Part shown: positions 47,133-61,010 of the stretch, piece by piece
Position numbering within the stretch: the first letter of the stretch is position 1
How the letters are laid out: every line of letters starts with the position of its first letter
NCBI GenBank assembly: GCA_963920705.1
Contig: CAWUCO010000074.1
Span: forward strand, 682,001 to 746,000
Origin: Odiellus spinosus
Taxonomy: Eukaryota; Arthropoda; Arachnida; Opiliones; Phalangiidae
Direction: 5' to 3'
DNA: 64,000 bases
The notes under the pieces: generated by a model
The model's database searches: none
Told to the model about the DNA's origin: nothing
Seen by the model: the letters and a program-made list of their open reading frames with translations, nothing else
Position numbers and translations under genes: made by a program

Positions 47133-49750
47133 TTTGACTGAATCAAGTGCGGCTGCCGCAGCTATTAACATAAAAAAGTATTAAAAAATTAATTTTAATT
47201 TGGATTAAAGGGCACTGGTCAAAATGCAGAGATTTGACTGAATCAAGTGCGGCTTACGCAGCTATTAACATCAAAAATTATGAAAAAAAATAATTTTAAT
47301 TGGGATTAAAGGGCACTCGTAAAAATGTAGAGATTTTACTGAATCATGTGCGGCTGCCGCAGCTATTAACATCAAAATTATGAAAAAATTAATTTTAATT
47401 GGTATTAAAGGGCACTGGTAAAAATGTAGAGATTTGACTGAATCAAATGCGGCTGCCGCAGCTGTTAGCATCAAAAATTATGAAAACATTAATTTTAATT
47501 TGGATTAAAGGGCAGTGGTCAAAATGTAGAGATTTGACCGAATCAAGTGCGGCTTCCGCAGTTATGAAAATCAAAAATTATGAAAAAATTAATTTTAATT
47601 GGGATTAAAGGGCACTGGTAAAAATGTAGAGATTTGACTGAATCAAGAGCGGCTGCCGCAGCTAGTAACATCAAAAATTATGAAAACATTTATTTTAATT
47701 GGGATTAAAGGACACTGGTAAAATGTTGAGATTTGACAGAATCAAGTGCGGCTGCCGGAAGTATTAACATCAAAAATTATGAAAAAATTAATTTTAATTG
47801 GGATTAAAGGGCACTTTTAAAAATGTGACGATTTGACTGAATCAAGTGCGGCTGCCGCAGCTATTAACATAGAAAATTATGAAAAAATTAATTTTAATTG
47901 GGATTAAAGGGCACTGGTAAAAATGTAGAGATTTTACTGAATCATGTGCGGCTGCCGCAGCTATTAACATCTAAAATTATGAAAAAATTTATTTTAATTG
48001 GTATTAAAGGGCACTGGTAAAAATGTAGAGATTTGACTGAATCAAATGCGGCTGCCGCAGCTGTTAGCATCAAAAATTATGAAAATATTACTTTTAATTG
48101 GGATTAAAGGGCACTGGTCAAAATGTAGAGATTTGACTGAATCAAGTGCGGCTGCCGCAGCTATTAACATCAAAAATTATGAAAAAATTAATTTTAATTG
48201 GGATTAAGGGCACTGGTAAAAATGTAGAGATTTGACTGAATCAAGTGCGGCTTCGCAGCTATTAACATCAAAAATTATGAAAAAATTAATTTTAATTGGG
48301 ATTAAAGGGCACTGGTAAAAATGTAGAGATTTTACTGAATCATGTGCGGCTGCCGCAGCTATTAACATCAAAAATTATGAAAAAATTAATTTTAATTGGT
48401 ATTAAAGGGCACTGGTAAAAATGTAGAGATTTGACTGAATCAAATGCGGCTGCCGCAGCTGTTAGCATCAAAAATTATGAAAACATTACTTTTAATTTGG
48501 ATTAAAGGGCACTGGTCAAAATGTAGAGATTTGACCGAATAAAGTGCGGCTGCCGCAGTTATTAAAATCAAAAATTATGAAAAAATTAATTTTAATTGGG
48601 ATTAAAGGGCACTGGTAAAAATGTAGAGATTTGACTGAATCAAGAGCGGCTGCCGCAGCTATTAACATAAAAAATTATGAAAAAATTAATTTTAATTGGG
48701 ATTAAAGGGCACTGGTAAAAATGTAGAGATTTGACTGAATCAAGTGCGGCTGCCGCAGCTATTAACATCAAAAATTATGAAAAAATTAATTTTAATTGGG
48801 ATTAAAGGGCACTGGTAAAAATGTAGAGATTTGACTGAATCAAGTGCGGCTGCCGCAGCTATTAACATAGAAAATTATGAAAAAATTAATTTTAATTGGT
48901 ATTAAAGGGCACTGGTAAAAATGTAGAGATTTGACTGAATCAAATGCGGCTGCCGCAGCTGTTAGCATCAAAAATTATGAAAACATTAATTTTAATTGGG
49001 ATTAAAGGGCACTGGTAAAAATGTAGAGATTTGACTGAATAGAGTGCGGCTGCCGCAGCTATTAACATCAAAAATAATAAAAAAAAATAATTTTAATTGG
49101 GATTAAAGGGCACTGGTGAAAATGTAGAGATTTGACTGAATCAAGTGCGGCTGCCGCAGCTATTAACATAAAAAATTATTAAAAAATTAATTTTAATTTG
49201 GATTAAAGGGCACTGGTCAAATGCAGAGATTTGACTGAATCAAGTGCGGCTTACGCAGCTATTAACATCAAAAATTATGAAAAAAAATAATTTTAATTGG
49301 GATTAAAGGGCACTCGTAAAAATGTAGAGATTTTACTGAATCATGTGCGGCTGCCGCAGCTATTAACATCAAAATTATGAAAAAATTAATTTTAATTGGT
49401 ATTAAAGGGCACTGGTAAAAATGTAGAGATTTGACTGAATCAAATGCGGCTGCCGCAGCTGTTAGCATCAAAAATTATGAAAACATTAATTTTAATTTGG
49501 ATTAAAGGGCACTGGTCAAAATGTAGAGATTTGACCGAATCAAGTGCGGCTTCCGCAGTTATTAAAATCAAAAATTATGAAAAAATTAATTTTAATTGGG
49601 ATTAAAGGGCACTGGTAAAAATGTAGAGATTTGACTGAATCAAGAGCGGCTGCCGCAGCTAGTAACATCAAAAATTATGAAAACATTTATTTTAATTGGG
49701 ATTAAAGGACACTGGTAAAATGTTGAGATTTGACAGAATCAAGTGCGGCT
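46900..49750. repeat. ~1997-bp (20-monomer) higher-order segment
   Basis: A run including gcggcttacgcag and gggcactcgtaaaaatg is present near 47250-47310 and again near 49247-49307, an offset of 1997 bp. The match extends about 850 bp (46900-47750 versus 48900-49750). Confidence 0.65.
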
Positions 49751-52700
49751 TCCGCAGTTATTAAAATCAAAAATTATGAAAAAATTAATTTTAATTGGGA
49801 TTAAAGGGCACTGGTAAAAATGTAGAGATTTGACTGAATCAAGAGCGGCTGCCGCAGCTAGTAACATCAAAAATTATGAAAACATTTATTTTAATTGGGA
49901 TTAAAGGACACTGGTAAAAATGTTGAGATTTGACAGAATCAAGTGCGGCTGCCGGAAGTATTAACATCTAAAATTATGAAAAAATTAATTTTAATTGGGA
50001 TTAAAGGGCACTGGTAAAAATGTAGCGATTTGACTGAATCAAGTGCGGCTGCCGCAGCTATTAACATAGAAAATTATGAAAAAATTTATTTAATTGGTAT
50101 TAAAGGGCACTGGTAAAAATGTAGAGATTTGACTGAATCAAATGCGGCTGCCGCAGCTGTTAGCATCAAAAATTATGAAAAAATTAATTTTAATTGGGAT
50201 TAAAGGGCACTGGTAAAAATGTAGAGATTTGACTGAATCAAGTGCGGGTGCCGCAGCTATTAACATCAAAAATTATGAAAAAATTAATTTTAATTGGGAT
50301 TAAAGGGCACTTGTAAAAATGAAGAGATTTGTCTGAATCAAGAGCGGCTGCCGCTGCTATTAACATCAAAAATTATGAAAAAATTAATTTAATTTGGGAT
50401 TAAAGGACACTGGCAAAAAAGTTGAGATTTGACAGAATCAAGTGCGGCTGCCGGAAGTATTAACATCAAAAATTATGAAAAAATTAATTTTAATTGGGAT
50501 TAAAGGGCACTGGTAAAAATGTAGCGATTTGACTGAATCAAGTGCGGTTGACGCAGCTATTAACATCGAAAATTATGAAAAAATTAATTTTAATCGGTAT
50601 TAAAGGGCACTGGTTAAAATGTAGAGATTTGATTGAATCAAATGTGGCTGCCGCAGATGTTAGCATCAAAAATTATAAAAACATTAATTTTAATTGGGAT
50701 TAAAGGGCACTGGTAAAAATGTAGAGATTTGACTGAATCAAGTGCGGCTGCCGCAGCTATTAACATCAAAAATTATGAAAAAATTAATTTTAATTGGGAT
50801 TAAAGGGCACTGGTAAAAATGTAGAGATTTGACTGAATCAAGTGCGGCTGCCGCAGCTATTAACATCAAAAATTATGAAAAAATTAATTTTAATTTGGAT
50901 TAAAGGGCACTGGTCAAAATGTAGAGATTTGACTGAATCAAGTGCGGCTTTCGCAGCTATTAACATCAAAAATTATGAAAAAATTAATTTAATTTGGGAT
51001 TAAAGGACACTGGCAAAAAAGTTGAGATTTGACAGAATCAAGTGCGGCTGCCGGAAGTATTAACATCAAAAATTATGAAAAAATTAATTTTAATTGGATT
51101 AAAGGGCACTGGTAAAAATGTAGCGATTTGACTGAATCAAGTGCGGTTGACGCAGCTATTAACATCGAAAATTATGAAAAAATTAATTTTAATCGGTATT
51201 AAAGGGCACTGGTTAAAATGTAGAGATTTGATTGAATCAAATGTGGCTGCCGCAGCTGTTAGCATCAAAAATTATGAAAACATTAATTTTAATTGGGATT
51301 AAAGGGCACTGGTAAAAATGTAGAGATTTGACTGAATCAAGTGCGGCTTTCGCAGCTATTAACATCAAAAATTATGAAAAAAAATAATTTTAATTGGGAT
51401 TAAAGGGCACTGGTAAAAATGTAGAGATTTTACTGAATCATGTGCGGCTGCCGCAGCTATTAACATCAAAAATTATGAAAAAATTAATTTAATTTGGGAT
51501 TAAAGGACACTGGCAAAAAAGTTGAGATTTGACAGAATCAAGTGCGGATGCCGGAAGTATTAACATCAAAAATTATGAAAAAATTAATTTTAATTGGATT
51601 AAAGGGCACTGGTAAAAATGTAGCGATTTGACTGAATCAAGTGCGGTTGACGCAGCTATTAACATCGAAAATTATGAAAAAATTAATTTTAATCGGTATT
51701 AAAGGGCACTGGTTAAAATGTAGAGATTTGATTGAATCAAATGTGGCTGCCGCAGCTGTTAGCATCAAAAATTATGAAAACATTAATTTTAATTGGGATT
51801 AAAGGGCACTGGTAAAAATGTAGAGATTTGACTGAATCAAGTGCGGCTGCCGCAGCTATTAACATCAAAAATTATGAAAAAATTAATTTTAATTGGGATT
51901 AAAGGGCACTGGTAAAAATGTAGAGATTTGACTGAATCAAGTGCGGCTGCCGCAGCTATTAACATCAAAAATTATGAAAAAATTAATTTTAATTTGGATT
52001 AAAGGGCACTGGTCAAAATGTAGAGATTTGACTGAATCAAGTGCGGCTTTCGCAGCTATTAACATCAAAAATTATGAAAAAAAATAATTTTAATTGGGAT
52101 TAAAGGGCACTGGTAAAAATGTAGAGATTTTACTGAATCATGTGCGGCTGCCGCAGCTATTAACATCAAAAATTATGAAAAAACTAATTTTAATTGGGAT
52201 TAAAGGCACTGGTAAAAATGTAGCGATTTGACTGAATCAAGTGCGGTTGCCGCAGCTATTAACATCGAAAATTATGAAAAAATTAATTTTAATCGGTATT
52301 AAAGGGCACTGGTAAAAATGTAGAGATTTGACTGAATCAAATGCGGCTGCCGCAGCTGTTAGCATCAAAAATTATGAAAACATTAATTTTAATTGGGATT
52401 AAAGGGCTCTGGTAAAAATGTAGAGATTTGACTGAATCAAGTGCGGCTGCCGCAGCTATTAACATAAAAAATTATGAAAAAATTAATTTTAATTTGGATT
52501 AAAGGGCACTGGTCAAAATGTAGAGATTTGACTGAATCAAGTGCGGCTTTCGCAGCTATTAACATCAAAAATTATGAAAAAAAATAATTTTGATTGGGAT
52601 TAAAGGGCACTGGTAAAATTGTAGAGATTTGACTGAATCAATAGCGGCTGCCGCTGCTATTAACATCAAAAATTATGAAAAAATTAATTTTAAATGGGAT

Positions 52701-52899
52701 TAAAGGGCACTGGTAAAAATGTAGAGATTTGACTGAATCAAGTGCGGCTGCCGCAGCTATTAACATCAAAAAATATGAAAAAATTAATTTTAATTGGGAT
52801 TAAAGGACACTGGTAAAAAAGTTGAGATTTGACTGAATCAAATGCGGCTGCCGCAGCTGTTAGCATCAAAAATTATGAAAAAAAATAATTTTAATTGGG

Positions 52900-55800
52900 A
52901 TTAAAGGGCACTGGTAAAAATGTAGAGATTTTAATGAATCATGTGCGGCTGCCGCAGCTATTTACATCAAAAATTATGAAAAAGTTAATTTTAATTGGGA
53001 TTAAAGGACACTGGTAAAAAAGTTGAGATTTGGCAGAATCAAGTGCGGCTGCCGGAAGTATTAACATCAAAAATTATGAAAAAATTAATTTTAATTGGGA
53101 TTAAAGGGCACTGGTAAAAATGTAGCGATTTGACTGAATCAAGTGCGGTTGCCGCAGCTATTAACATCGAAAATTATGAAAAAATTAATTTTAATCGGTA
53201 TTAAAGGGCACTTTTAAAAATGTAGAGATTTGACTGAAACAAATGCGGCTGCCGCAGCTGTTAGCATCAAAAATTATGAAAACATTAATTTTAATTGGGA
53301 TTAAAGGGCACTGGTAAAAATGTAGAGATTTGACTGAATCAAGTGCGGCTGCCGCAGCTATTAACATCAAAAATTATGAAAAAATTAATTTTAAATTGGA
53401 TTAAAGGGCACTGGTCAAAATGTAGAGATTTGACTGAATCAAGTGCGGCTTTCGCAGCTATTAACATCAAAAATTATGAAAAAAAATAATTTTAATTGGG
53501 ATTAAAGGGCACTGGTAAAAATGTAGAGATTTTACTGAATCATGTGCGGCTGCCGCAGCTATTAACATCAAAAATTATGAAAAAAATAATTTTAATTGGT
53601 ATTAAAGGGCACTGGTAAAAATGTAGAGATTTGACTGAATCAAATGCGGCTGCCGCAGCTGTTAGCATCAAAAATTATGAAAACATTAATTTTAATTTGG
53701 ATTAAAGGGCACTGGTCAAAATGTAGAGATTTGACTGAATCAAGTGCGGCTGCCGCAGTTATTAAAATCAAAAATTATGAAAAAATTAATTTTAATTGGG
53801 ATTAAAGGGCACTGGTAAAAATGTAGAGATTTGACTGAATCAAGAGCGGCTGCCGCAGCTATTAACATCAAAAATTATGAAAAAAATAATTTTAATTGGG
53901 ATTAAAGGACACTGGTAAAAATGTAGAGATTTGACTGAATCAAGTGCGTTTGCCGCAGCTATTAACATCAAAAATTATGAAAAAATTAATTTTAATTGGG
54001 ATTAAGGGCACTGGTAAAAATGTAGAGATTTGACTGAATCAAGTTCGGCTTTCGCAGCTATTAACATCAAAAAGTATGAAAAAATTAATTTTAATTGGTA
54101 TTAAAGGGCACTGTTAAAAATGTAGAGATTTGACTGAATCAAATGCGGCTGCCGCAGCTGTTAGCATCAAAAATTATGAAAACATTAATTTTAATTGGGA
54201 TTAAAGGGCACTGGTAAAAATGTAGAGATTTGACTGAATCAAGTGCGGCTGCCGCAGCTATTAACATCAAAAATTATGAAAAAATTAATTTTAATTGGTA
54301 TTAAAGGGCACTGGTAAAAATGTAGAGATTTGACTGAATCAAATGCGGCTGCCGCCGCTGTTAGCATCAAAAATTATGAAAACATTAATTTTAATTTGGA
54401 TTAAAGGGCACTTGTCAAAATGTAGAGATTTGACCGAATCAAGTGCGGCTGCCGCAGTTATTAAAATCAAAAATTATGAAAACATTTATTTTAATTGGGA
54501 TTAAAGGGCACTGGTAAAAATGTAGAGATTTGACTGAATCAAGAGCGGCTGCCGCAGCTATTAACATCAAAAATTATGAAAAAATTAATTTTAATTGGGA
54601 TTAAAGGACACTGGTAAAAATGTAGCGATTTGACTGAATCAAGTGCGGTTGCCGCAGCTATTAACATCGAAAATTATGAAAAAATTAATTTTAATCGGTA
54701 TTAAAGGGCACTGGTAAAAATGTAGAGATTTGACTGAATCAAATGCGGCTGCCGCAGCTGTTAGCATCAAAAATTATGAAAACATTAATTTTAATTGGGA
54801 TTAAAGGGCACTGGTAAAAATGTATAGATTTTCTGAATCAAGTGCGGCTGCCGCAGCTATTAACATCAAAAATTATGAAAAAATTAATTTTAATTTGGAT
54901 TAAAGGGCACTGGTAAAAATGTAGAGATTTTAATGAATCATGTGCGGCTGCCGCAGCTATTTACATCAAAAATTATGAAAAAATTAATTTTAATTGGGAT
55001 TAAAGGACACTGGTAAAAAAGTTGAGATTTGACAGAATCAAGTGCGGCTGCCGGAAGTATTAACATCAAAAATTATGAAAAAATTAATTTTAATTGGGAT
55101 TAAAGGGCACTGGTAAAAATGTAGCGATTTGACTGAATCAAGTGCGGTTGCCGCAGCTATTAACATCGAAAATTATGAAAAAATTAATTTTAATCGGTAT
55201 TAAAGGGCACTTTTAAAAATGTAGAGATTTGACTGAATCAAATGCGGCTGCCGCAGCTGTTAGCATCAAAAATTATGAAACCATTAATTTTAATTGGGAT
55301 TAAAGGGCACTGGTAAAAATGTAGAGATTTGACTGAATCAAGTGCGTCTGCCGCAGCTATTATCATCAAAAATTATGAAAAAATTAATTTTAATTTGGAT
55401 TAAAGGGCACTGGTCAAATTGTAGAGATTTGACTGAATCAAGTGCGGCTTTCGCAGCTATTAACATCAAAAATTATGAAAAAAAATAATTTTAATTGGGA
55501 TTAAAGGGCACTGGTAAAAATGTAGAGATTTTACTGAATCATGTGCGGCTGCCGCAGCTATTAACATCAAAAATTATGAAAAAAATAATTTTAATTGGTA
55601 TTAAAGGGCACTGGTAAAAATGTAGAGATTTGACTGAATCAAATGCGGCTGCCGCAGCTGTTAGCATCAAAAATTATGAAAACATTAATTTTAATTTGGA
55701 TTAAAGGGCACTGGTCAAAATGTAGAGATTTGACTGAATCAAGTGCGGCTGCCGCAGTTATTAAAATCAAAAATTATGAAAAAATTAATTTTAATTGGGA

Positions 55801-56500
55801 TTAAAGGGCACTGGTAAAAATGTAGAGATTTGACTGAATCAAGAGCGGCTGCCGCAGCTATTAACATCAAAAATTATGAAAAAATTAATTTTAATTGGGA
55901 TTAAAGGACACTGGTAAAAATGTAGAGATTTGACTGAATCAAGTGCGGCTGCCGCAGCTATTAACATCAAAAATTATGAAAAAATTAATTTTAATTGGGA
56001 TTAAGGGCACTGGTAAAAATGTAGAGATTTGACTGAATCAAGTTCGGCTTTCGCAGCTATTAACATCAAAAAGTATCAAAAAATTAATTTTAATTGGTAT
56101 TAAAGGGCACTGGTAAAAATGTAGAGATTTGACTGAATCAAATGCGGCTGCCGCAGCTGTTAGCATCAAAAATTATGAAAACATTAATTTTAATTTGGAT
56201 TAAAGGGCACTTGTCAAAATGTAGAGATTTGACCGAATCAAGTGCGGCTGCCGCAGTTATTAAAATCAAAAATTATGAAAAAAATAATTTTAATTGGGAT
56301 TAAAGGGCACTGGTAAAAATGTAGAGATTTGACTGAATCAAGAGCGGCTGCCGCAGCTATTAACATCAAAAATTATGAAAAAATTAATTTTAATTGGGAT
56401 TAAAGGACACTGGTAAAAATGTTGAGATTTGACAGAATCAAGTGCGGCTGCCGCAGCTATTAACATAGAAAATTATGAAAAAATTAATTTTAATTGGTAT
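52900..56500. repeat. ~2-kb (20-monomer) higher-order repeat
   Basis: gattttaatgaatcatgtgc with gctatttacatc occurs near 52926 and 54924. cacttttaaaaatgtagaga, aagtgcggctttcgcag and aagttcggctttcgcag also recur at 1998-1999 bp. Confidence 0.65.
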
Positions 56501-56969
56501 TAAAGGGCACTGTTAAAAAGGTAGAGATTTGACTGAATCAAATGCGGCTGCCGCAGCTGTTACCATCAAAAATTATGAAAACATTAATTTTAATTGGGAT
56601 TAAAGGGCACTGGTAAAAATGTAGAGATTTGACTGAATCAAGTGCGGCTGCCGCTGCTATTAACATCAAAAATTATGAAAAAATTAATTTTAATTGGGAT
56701 TAAAGGGCACTGGTAAAAATGTAGCGATTTGACTGAAACAAGTGCGGCTGCCGCAGCTATTAACATAGAAAATTATGAAAAAATTAATTTTAATTGGTAT
56801 TAAAGGGCACTGGTAAAAATGTAGAGATTTGACTGAATCAAATGCGGCTGCCGCAGCTGTTAGAATCAAAAATTATGAAAACATTAATTTTAATTGGGAT
56901 TAAAGGGCACTAGTAAAAATGTAGAGATTTGACTGAATCAAGTGCGGCTGCCGCTGCTATTAACATCAA

Positions 56970-59900
56970 AAATTATGAAAAAATTAATTTTAATTGGGAT
57001 TAAAGGGCACTGGTAAAAATGTAGAGATTTGACTGAATCAAGTGCGGCTGCCGCAGCTATTAACATCAAAAATTATGAAAAAATTAATTTTAATTGGGAT
57101 TAAGGGCACTGGTAAAATTGTAGAGATTTGACTGAATCAAGTTCGGCTTTCGCAGCTATTAACATCAAAAATGATGAAAAAATTAATTTTTATTGGGATT
57201 AAAGGGCACTGGTAAAAATGTACAGATTTTACTGAATCATGTGCGGCTGCCGGAAGTATGAACATCAAAAATTATGAAAAAATTAATTTTAATTGGGATT
57301 AAAGGGCACTGGTAAAATGTAGCGATTTCACTGAATCAAGTGCGGTTGCCGCAGCTATTAACATCGAAAATTATGAAAAAATTAATTTTAATCGGTATTA
57401 AAGGGCACTGGTAAAAATGTAGAGATTTGACTTAATCAAGAGCGGCTGCCGCAGCTATTAACATCAAAAATTATGAAGAAATTAATTTTAATTTTGATTA
57501 AAGGACACTGGTAAAAATGTTGAGATTTGACAGAATCAAGTGCGGCTGCCGGAAGTATTAACATCAAAAATTATGAAAAAATTAATTTTAATTGGGATTA
57601 AGGGGCACTGGTAAAAATGTAGCGATTTGACTGAATCAAGTGCGGCTGCCGCAGCTATTAACATAGAAAATTATAAAAAAATTAACTTTAATTGGTATTA
57701 AAGGGCACTGGTAAAAATGTAGAGATTTGACTGAATCAAATGCGGCTGCCGCAGCTGTTAGAATCAAAAATTATGAAAACATTAATTTTAATTGGGATTA
57801 AAGAGCACTGGTAAAAATGTAGAGATTTGACTGAATCAAGTGCGGCTGCCGCTGCTATTAACATCAAAAATTATGAAAAAATTAATTTTAACTGGTATTA
57901 AAGGGCACTGGTAAAAATGTAGAGATTTGACTGAATCAAATGCGGCTGCCGCAGCTGTTAGCATCAAAAATTATGAAAACATTTATTTTAATTAGGATTA
58001 AAGGGCACTGGTAAAAATGTAGATTTGACTGAATCAAGTGCGGCTGCCGCAGCTATTAACATCAAAAATTATGAAAAAATTAATTTTAATTGGGATTAAA
58101 GGGCACTGGTAAAAATGTAGAGATTTGACTGAATCAAGTGCGGCTGCCGCTGCTATTAACATCAAAAATTATGAAAAAATTAATTTTAATTGGGATTAAA
58201 GGGCACTGGTAAAAATGTAGCGATTTTACTGAATCAAGTGCGGCTGCCGCAGCTATTAACATAGAAAATTATGAAAAAATTAATTTTAATTGGTATTAAA
58301 GGGCACTGGTAAAAATGTAGAGATTTGACTGAATCAAATGCGGCTGCCGCAGCTGTTAGCATCAAAAATTATGAAAACATTTATTTTAATTAGGATTAAA
58401 GGGCACTGGTAAAAATGTAGATTTGACTGAATCAAGTGCGGCTGCCGCAGCTATTAACATCAAAAATTATGAAAAAATTAATTTTAATTGGGATTAAGGG
58501 CACTGGTAAAAATGTAGAGATTTGACTGAATCAAGTTCGGCTTTCGCAGCTATTAACATCAAAAATTATGAAAAAATTAATTTTAATTGGGATTAAAGGG
58601 CACTGGTAAAAATGTAGAGATTTTACTGAATCATGTGCGGCTGCCGGAAGTATTAACATCAAAAATTATGAAAAAATTAATTTTAATAGGGATTAAAGGG
58701 CACTGGTAAAAATGTAGCGATTTGACTGAATCAAGTGCGGTTGCCGCAGCTTTTAACATCGAAAATTATGAAAAAATTAATTTTAATCGGTATTAAAGGG
58801 CACTGGTAAAAATGTAGAGATTTGACTGAATCAAATGCGGCTGCCGCAGCTGTTAGCATCAAAAATTATGAAAACATTTATTTTAATTAGGATTAAAGGG
58901 CACTGGTAAAAATGTAGATTTGACTGAATCAAGTGCGGCTGCCGCAGCTATTAACATCAAAAATTATGAAAAAATTAATTTTAATTGGGATTAAGGGCAC
59001 TGGTAAAAATGTAGAGATTTGACTGAATCAAGTTCGGCTTTCGCAGCTATTAACATCAAAAATTATGAAAAAATTAATTTTAATTGGGATTAAAGGGCAC
59101 TGGTAAAAATGTAGAGATTTTACTGAATCATGTGCGGCTACCGGAAGTATTAACATCAAAAATTATGAAAAAATTAATTTTAATTGGGATTAAAGGGCAC
59201 TGGTAAAAATGTAGCGATTTGACTGAATCAAGTGCGGTTGCCGCAGCTTCTAACATCGAAAATTATGAAAAAATTAATTTTAATCGGTATGAAAGGGCAC
59301 TGGTAAAAATGTAGAGATTTGACTGAATCAAGAGCGGCTGCCGCAGCTATTAACATCAAAAATTATGAAAAAATTAATTTTAATTGGGATTAAAGGACAC
59401 TGGAAAAATGTTGAGGTTTGACAGAATCAAGTGCGGCTGCCGGAAGTATTAACATCAAAAATTATGAAAAAATTAATTTTAATTGGGATTAAAGGGCACT
59501 GGTAAAAATGTAGCGATTTGACTGAATCAAGTGCGGCTGCCGCAGCTATTAACATAGAAAATTATGAAAAAATTAATTTTAATTGGTATTAAAGGGCACT
59601 GGTAAAAATGTAGAGATTTGACTGAATCAAATGCGGCTGCCGCAGCTGTTAGCTACAAAAATTATGAAAACATTAATTTTAATTGGGATTAAAGGGCACT
59701 GGTAAAAATGTAGAGATTTGACTGAATCAAGTGCGGCTGCCGCTGCTATTAACATCAAAAATTATGAAAAAATTAATTTTAATTGGTATTAAATGGCACT
59801 GGTAAAAATGTAGAGATTTGACTGAATCAAATGCGGCTGCCGCAGCTGTTAGCATCAAAAATTATGAAAACATTAATTTTAATTGGGATTAAAGGGCACT

Positions 59901-61010
59901 GGTAAAAATGTAGAGATTTGACTGAATCAAGTGCGGCTGCCGCTGCTATTAACATCAAAAATTATGAAAAAATTAATTTTAATTGGGATTAAAGGGCACT
60001 GGTAAAAATGTAGAGATTTGACTGAATCAAGTGCGGCTGCCGCAGCTATTAACATCAAAAATTATGAAAAAATTAATTTTAATTGGGATTAAGGGCACTG
60101 GTAAAATTGTAGAGATTTGACTGAATCAAGTTCGGCTTTCGCAGCTATTAACATCAAAAATGATGAAAAAATTAATTTTTATTGGGATTAAAGGGCACTG
60201 GTAAAAATGTACAGATTTTACTGAATCATGTGCGGCTGCCGGAAGTATGAACATCAAAAATTATGAAAAAATTAATTTTAATTGGGATTAAAGGGCACTG
60301 GTAAAATGTAGCGATTTCACTGAATCAAGTGCGGTTGCCGCAGCTATTAACATCGAAAATTATGAAAAAATTAATTTTAATCGGTATTAAAGGGCACTGG
60401 TAAAAATGTAGAGATTTGACTTAATCAAGAGCGGCTGCCGCAGCTATTAACATCAAAAATTATGAAGAAATTAATTTTAATTTTGATTAAAGGACACTGG
60501 TAAAAATGTTGAGATTTGACAGAATCAAGTGCGGCTGCCGGAAGTATTAACATCAAAAATTATGAAAAAATTAATTTTAATTGGGATTAAGGGGCACTGG
60601 TAAAAATGTAGCGATTTGACTGAATCAAGTGCGGCTGCCGCAGCTATTAACATAGAAAATTATAAAAAAATTAACTTTAATTGGTATTAAAGGGCACTGG
60701 TAAAAATGTAGAGATTTGACTGAATCAAATGCGGCTGCCGCAGCTGTTAGAATCAAAAATTATGAAAACATTAATTTTAATTGGGATTAAAGAGCACTGG
60801 TAAAAATGTAGAGATTTGACTGAATCAAGTGCGGCTGCCGCTGCTATTAACATCAAAAATTATGAAAAAATTAATTTTAACTGGTATTAAAGGGCACTGG
60901 TAAAAATGTAGAGATTTGACTGAATCAAATGCGGCTGCCGCAGCTGTTAGCATCAAAAATTATGAAAACATTTATTTTAATTAGGATTAAAGGGCACTGG
61001 TAAAAATGTA
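56970..61010. repeat. Higher-order segment at 2989-bp offset
   Basis: gtacagattttactgaatca occurs at about 57220, 60209 and 62405. Between about 56970-58020 and 59960-61010 the order of variants (tgaagaaattaattttaatt, attaggattaaaggg, gtagatttgactgaatc) is the same at 2989 bp. The third occurrence (to about 62580) is a partial copy. Confidence 0.65.

Noticed and set aside
27912-49471. Minus-strand open frames in the satellite (Ala-rich LIAAAAALDSVKSLHF-type proteins)
   Set aside because: The monomer is 100 bp, so the frame changes with every copy and frames arise only from local indels. They are translations of satellite sequence.
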